Assembly (NCBI GenBank): GCA_024707305.1
Contig: JANPZZ010000001.1
Span: forward strand, 1 to 64,000
DNA length: 64,000 nt
From: Chitinophagaceae bacterium
GTDB lineage: Bacteria; Bacteroidota; Bacteroidia; Chitinophagales; Chitinophagaceae
Reading direction: 5' to 3'
Of the stretch, positions 60,871 through 64,000 are shown one piece after another. A program made the translations under genes and the position numbers. The notes under the pieces were generated by a model that did no database searches, was not told the origin of the DNA, and saw nothing but the letters and a program-made list of their open reading frames with translations. The stretch's first letter is position 1; every line of letters begins with the position of its first letter.

Positions 60871-61392
60871 TTAGGAAATTCTCACGTTCTGGTTGGTTTC
60901 CTGCATTTTTTTCCGGATCAGGATCAATGCCGACCAGCCTGCAGTGAATATTGCGCCTAAAACCAGAAACTGGAAAATCGACATTGATACCATGCGGGTT
61001 GTGAACGACTCCCTGAATTTCTTTACCTCATCATCAATTGTGTTGGGCAAAACATCTTTGCTGTTCGTTAATGCTTCACGATACAGGTTTGCCATTTCAT
61101 CGCCAAAAGCGGGGTTGAACTGAATATAGAGAAAAGTGAATATCACCATGATCAGTGTAACTACAACAAAACATCGAAACCCGGTTGAAAACATCGCGCC
61201 AAACTTTCCGGTATACGCTGGCGATTTTGCATACTCATAAAGCGTCCATCCTATGCCAGCGCCATAAAAGATGTAAATCAGGTATTGAACACCAGAGCTT
61301 GCAGGGATTTTCATCAATCCCATGATAAGCGTGGTGAGCAGCATCAGCGATCCGGTAATAATTCCTTTTATGAGTGGTGTTGTTTTCAACAT
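60871..61392 (-). CDS. DUF4199 membrane protein
   Basis: 173 residues from ATG 61392 (an upstream in-frame ATG at 61476 overlaps the dihydroorotase-like gene). Four membrane helices, with the loop DEMANLYREALTNSK and a C-terminal RKKMQETNQ. This matches the DUF4199 family usually found next to a GT2 gene and a dihydroorotase-like gene in Bacteroidota, as here. Function unknown. Confidence 0.85.
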   Translation of the reverse strand: MLKTTPLIKGIITGSLMLLTTLIMGLMKIPASSGVQYLIYIFYGAGIGWTLYEYAKSPAYTGKFGAMFSTGFRCFVVVTLIMVIFTFLYIQFNPAFGDEMANLYREALTNSKDVLPNTIDDEVKKFRESFTTRMVSMSIFQFLVLGAIFTAGWSALILIRKKMQETNQNVRIS

Positions 61393-61438
61393 GTTTGTGT
61401 TCGGGTGTAAGTGTGATAATAAGTTTTTGATACGGCGG

Positions 61439-62706
61439 TTAATCTTCGTATGAAACGAGTTGTCCTTTGTTGACAATTCCCAGCACTTTTCCTTTTAATT
61501 TTTTACCTAACAATGGTGTGTTTTTCGATTTGCTTCGGAAAAAATCAGGAGTACAGGTTACTTCAGCATTTGTATTAAAGAGGGTCAGGCTTGCTTCGGC
61601 GCCCACTTCAATTGTCGCTTTGGGCAGTCCCAGCAATTTACGTGGAGCGATTGCCAGTAAATTAGCTACCTGCTCAGGCGAAAGTTGCGGGATTGAAGAG
61701 ACCATCAAACCAAAGGCTGATTCCAGTGCAATCATTCCGGGTTTGGCGTATTCAAATTCCAGGACTTTGCTATCATATTCATGCGGTTGGTGGTGGCTGG
61801 CCAGGCAGTCGATGCTACCATCCAGTATGCCATTCCGCAGTGCGTCGCGATCCGATTCCAGGCGGTAGGGGGTACCGACTTCAGGTTGCTATCGTAGCTC
61901 GCAATGTCGGCATCGGTAAACCACAGATGGGCGGGACTTACTGAGCAGGTGACATTTAATCCTCTTTTTTTCGCTTCGCGAATATGTTCAAGTGATTTAG
62001 CCGAGCTGATTCCTGTAAAGTGTATGCGTGATTCGGCGTATTCTGCCAGTTCAATATCGCGGGCAACCATCAATTCTTCCGCAAGTGCAGGTTTGCCTGG
62101 TAATCCGAGCTGTGTAGAAACAAGTCCCTCGTGCATGAGTCCATGTGGGTTGATGCTGTCGTCGTTCGGAACCTGAATAATTAAACCGTCGAACGCCTTC
62201 ACATATTGCAGTGCTTTTACCAGCAGTCCTGCAGACTGAACAGTATGCGTGCCATCGCTAAAGGCGGCCGCGCCGCTGGAGCGCATATCATACATTTCAG
62301 CAAGTTCTTTTCCTTCGGTATTGCGGGTAATGGCGCCGATGGGGTGAATGCTCACAGGCAGGCTTTTCGACTTCTGCACCAGGTATTCAACCGTTGCTTT
62401 ATTGTGTATACAGGGGGAAGTATTGGGTAAAACAAGCACATCCGTAAATCCGCCTTTGGCGGCGGCTTCCGCGCCCGTTTCCATGGTCTCTTTGAATTCG
62501 AAGCCGGGGTCGCCAAAATTGGCGAAAATATCTACCCAGCCGGGCGAAATGCTCGCACCCTGGAGATCAAGAACCTGGTCGGCTTCAGACGTTAAATGTT
62601 GTCCGATACCAGTTATCGACCCATTATCTATAAAAATATCGGTAACAGCCCCGTTGTGGGGAGAGGTGGGATCGGCAATTCGGCCTTGCTTAATGAGTAT
62701 TTTCAT
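61439..62706 (-). CDS. Dihydroorotase-like protein lacking metal ligands (frame broken)
   Basis: Amidohydrolase of the class I dihydroorotase type, about 422 residues after correcting one missing G near 61873 (LKVGTPYRLESDRDAL). The usual DxHxH after the first strand is replaced by DIFANF (in GWVDIFANFGDPGFEFKE), and the usual TDHAPH becomes SHHQPH, so both metal His and the catalytic Asp are gone. The scaffold is otherwise normal (PNTSPCIHNKATVEYL, AAAFSDGTHTVQSAG). Either an inactive PyrC homologue that supports aspartate carbamoyltransferase or a protein of another role. Annotated as dihydroorotase in related genomes. Confidence 0.83.
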
Positions 62707-63073
62707 TAAGGTGCGAAGTTAACGGAAAGAAAGCAAATGAAAGCAAATCTCGAGAGACGTAAGATCGGCAAGCGGAAGACGGCAAACGTGAAAAACGTGA
62801 GGCGTGAAGCGTGAACCGGGAGAAAACAATAGGTAAAGATGAAAATAAGGAAATATGGTATACGGAAATGTGACGATGTGGGTTGCCTGAGCGAAGCGAA
62901 GGCGACTTTGCCGTTCGCCGTCTCACGCTTAACGATTTTTCACATTCTTTTTCCTCCGTTTGGCATCGTTTTTTCTTTACATTTGCCGTATCTCCAACCC
63001 ACCTGCTTTCCGGCGTTACGTCGGAGTTATCATGCTACTTGCTTAAGAGCTTAATTTTTAAAATTTTAACACG
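62707..63073. other. Intergenic region with promoter of the DUF4397 gene
   Basis: No gene seen. It contains imperfect repeats of GCGTGA/ACGTGA between 62790 and 62815 and a -7 box TACATTTG at 62978-62985, 88 bases before the ATG at 63074, matching TAnnTTTG. Confidence 0.45.
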
Positions 63074-63793
63074 ATGAAATTGATGAATTTTCGTGCCCTT
63101 ACGGCTATGCTCATGTTTTTGGCTTCAGGTGTAATTTTTTCATCCTGTAACAAGATGAATGATAATGACGATAATAATGCAGCTGTTGCTGGTGTCATGG
63201 GCTTTAATATGGCTCCCGATCAGGACGCCATTGTAATGACGCTTGATGGAAACGCTATTTCCAACTCACCACTCGGTTACAATAATTATACGGGAATGTA
63301 TGTTGCTGTGTATGCGGGTAACCGCACTTTCCGGACGTATAACGTCAACGGTAGCATTCCGCTGACCGAAACCGGCGTTTCGCTCGACACCAATAAGTAT
63401 TATTCTGTCTATTTCCTCGGTACTTCCGGCAATTACAAACATGTAGTTGCAGAGGATAAATTCGATGAAATGTCGGGTAGTAATGGTAAAGCGTATATCC
63501 GTTACATACAGGCGGTAACAGATTCAACCCCTTCCAGAGTGCTTATCACGGGTGGGGGTAATACATTTGTGGATGAAGAAGCAAGCTACAGCCAAACCAG
63601 TCAGTTTGTAGCAGTTGATCCCGGTGAGTTGAATATTGACCTCAACAACGGTGGCGATGTGGATGTTTCACGCACCATTACTGTGGAAGCAAAAAAAGTG
63701 TATACCATTCTCTTTATGGGTATTTCAAATTCCAGCAATCCTGACCTGGCCGAACAAATCAAGTTTGTGACCAATGGCAGTTTGGCGGATTAA
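63074..63793 (+). CDS. DUF4397-domain lipoprotein
   Basis: Intact 239-residue lipoprotein with lipobox FSSC near residue 24, then an Asn/Asp-rich linker (KMNDNDDNN). The body has the DUF4397 pattern of two beta-sandwich repeats (VMGFNMAPDQDAIVMTLDG, YVAVYAGNRTFRTYNVNG, YIRYIQAVTDSTPSRVLI, VYTILFMGISNSS). Such proteins are common, abundant surface lipoproteins in Bacteroidota of unknown role. Confidence 0.87.
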   Translation: MKLMNFRALTAMLMFLASGVIFSSCNKMNDNDDNNAAVAGVMGFNMAPDQDAIVMTLDGNAISNSPLGYNNYTGMYVAVYAGNRTFRTYNVNGSIPLTETGVSLDTNKYYSVYFLGTSGNYKHVVAEDKFDEMSGSNGKAYIRYIQAVTDSTPSRVLITGGGNTFVDEEASYSQTSQFVAVDPGELNIDLNNGGDVDVSRTITVEAKKVYTILFMGISNSSNPDLAEQIKFVTNGSLAD

Positions 63794-63858
63794 TGCTGCA
63801 AAAAAATTGTGTCAATGTGGGCAGTGAATGAACTTGTCTTCCATTGCACCGGTTCTAT

Positions 63859-64000
63859 TTAAGTAAGCGGTAAACGGGCTATCCAACGCGCGATGGGATC
63901 GAGCGAGGATAGATCTGTTTTCGTAATGTAGATCGTGTAAACGAAAATATAGATGAACAGAAGAACAGGAAACATCCATCTGGCTGTTTTCTGTTTTCTT
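63859..64000 (-). CDS. C-terminal end of a membrane protein (partial)
   Basis: The minus-strand frame is open from the window edge to a TAA at 63859-63861, giving about 46 residues: a hydrophobic helix (WMFPVLLFIYIFVYTIYI) followed by a charged tail ending WIARLPLT. The rest lies outside the window. Family not recognisable. Confidence 0.45.
   Translation of the reverse strand, partial: RKQKTARWMFPVLLFIYIFVYTIYITKTDLSSLDPIARWIARLPLT

Noticed and set aside
62707-63073. Small plus-strand open frames upstream of the DUF4397 gene
   Set aside because: They overlap promoter-like sequence and short imperfect repeats, and encode nothing recognisable.

Overview
The window reads as chromosome of a Bacteroidota bacterium, most likely a Chitinophagaceae relative. 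The grounds are a SusC/SusD/SusE system with a FecR/ECF-sigma pair, several lipoproteins with Cys lipoboxes, DUF4397 and DUF4199 proteins, and at least two promoters with a -7 box close to TAnnTTTG. No rRNA, tRNA or CRISPR array was seen.

Layout. (1) 1-7.8 kb is mobile DNA: a complete IS21-type element at 1-2642, a broken P-loop/primase-like gene, two tyrosine recombinases, a RelE/ParE-type toxin-antitoxin pair and a small GGRP/ribbon-helix-helix DNA-binding gene behind a strong palindrome. (2) 7.8-18.5 kb is an array of Rhs polymorphic-toxin tips. Three Rhs C-termini (7893, 10253, 15052) each carry a different tip and are each followed by a putative immunity gene. Fragments of convergent XRE-type repressor genes lie behind the immunity genes (9556, 9839, 12636, 17521). 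IS21 and IS66 ends separate the units. Two tips are alpha/beta hydrolases of one apparent family (GxSxG plus a His-Pro-His motif). (3) 18.6-31.6 kb is a minus-strand alpha-mannan utilisation locus: GH125, ECF sigma, FecR anti-sigma, SusC, SusD, SusE, GH76, GH92. A GH123/DUF4091-like gene is divergent from it. (4) 33.4-54.6 kb is mostly single genes: amidohydrolase, TonB receptor, acyltransferase, SWIM protein, two MacB/FtsX-type permeases, DUF418, YciE-like ferritin fold, Zn alcohol dehydrogenase, AlkD-like HEAT protein, lepA and a lipoprotein pair. A dispersed palindromic repeat rich in ATCGAT lies between several of them. (5) 54.7-62.7 kb is a minus-strand sugar cluster encoding all four activities for GDP-D-glycero-alpha-D-manno-heptose (HddC-GmhB fusion, GmhA, HddA), two glycosyltransferases, a DUF4199 protein and a dihydroorotase-like protein without its metal ligands.

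Caution. About thirty reading-frame breaks occur in the window. Roughly two thirds are one extra base in a short homopolymer, and many hit conserved genes such as susC, susD, GH92 and the alcohol dehydrogenase. Most are probably base-calling errors of a long-read or unpolished assembly. Broken genes are therefore described across their full span, with the break position given. True decay is argued only where large deletions, nonsense codons or IS junctions are also present (IS66 copies, XRE remnants, recombinase remnant).
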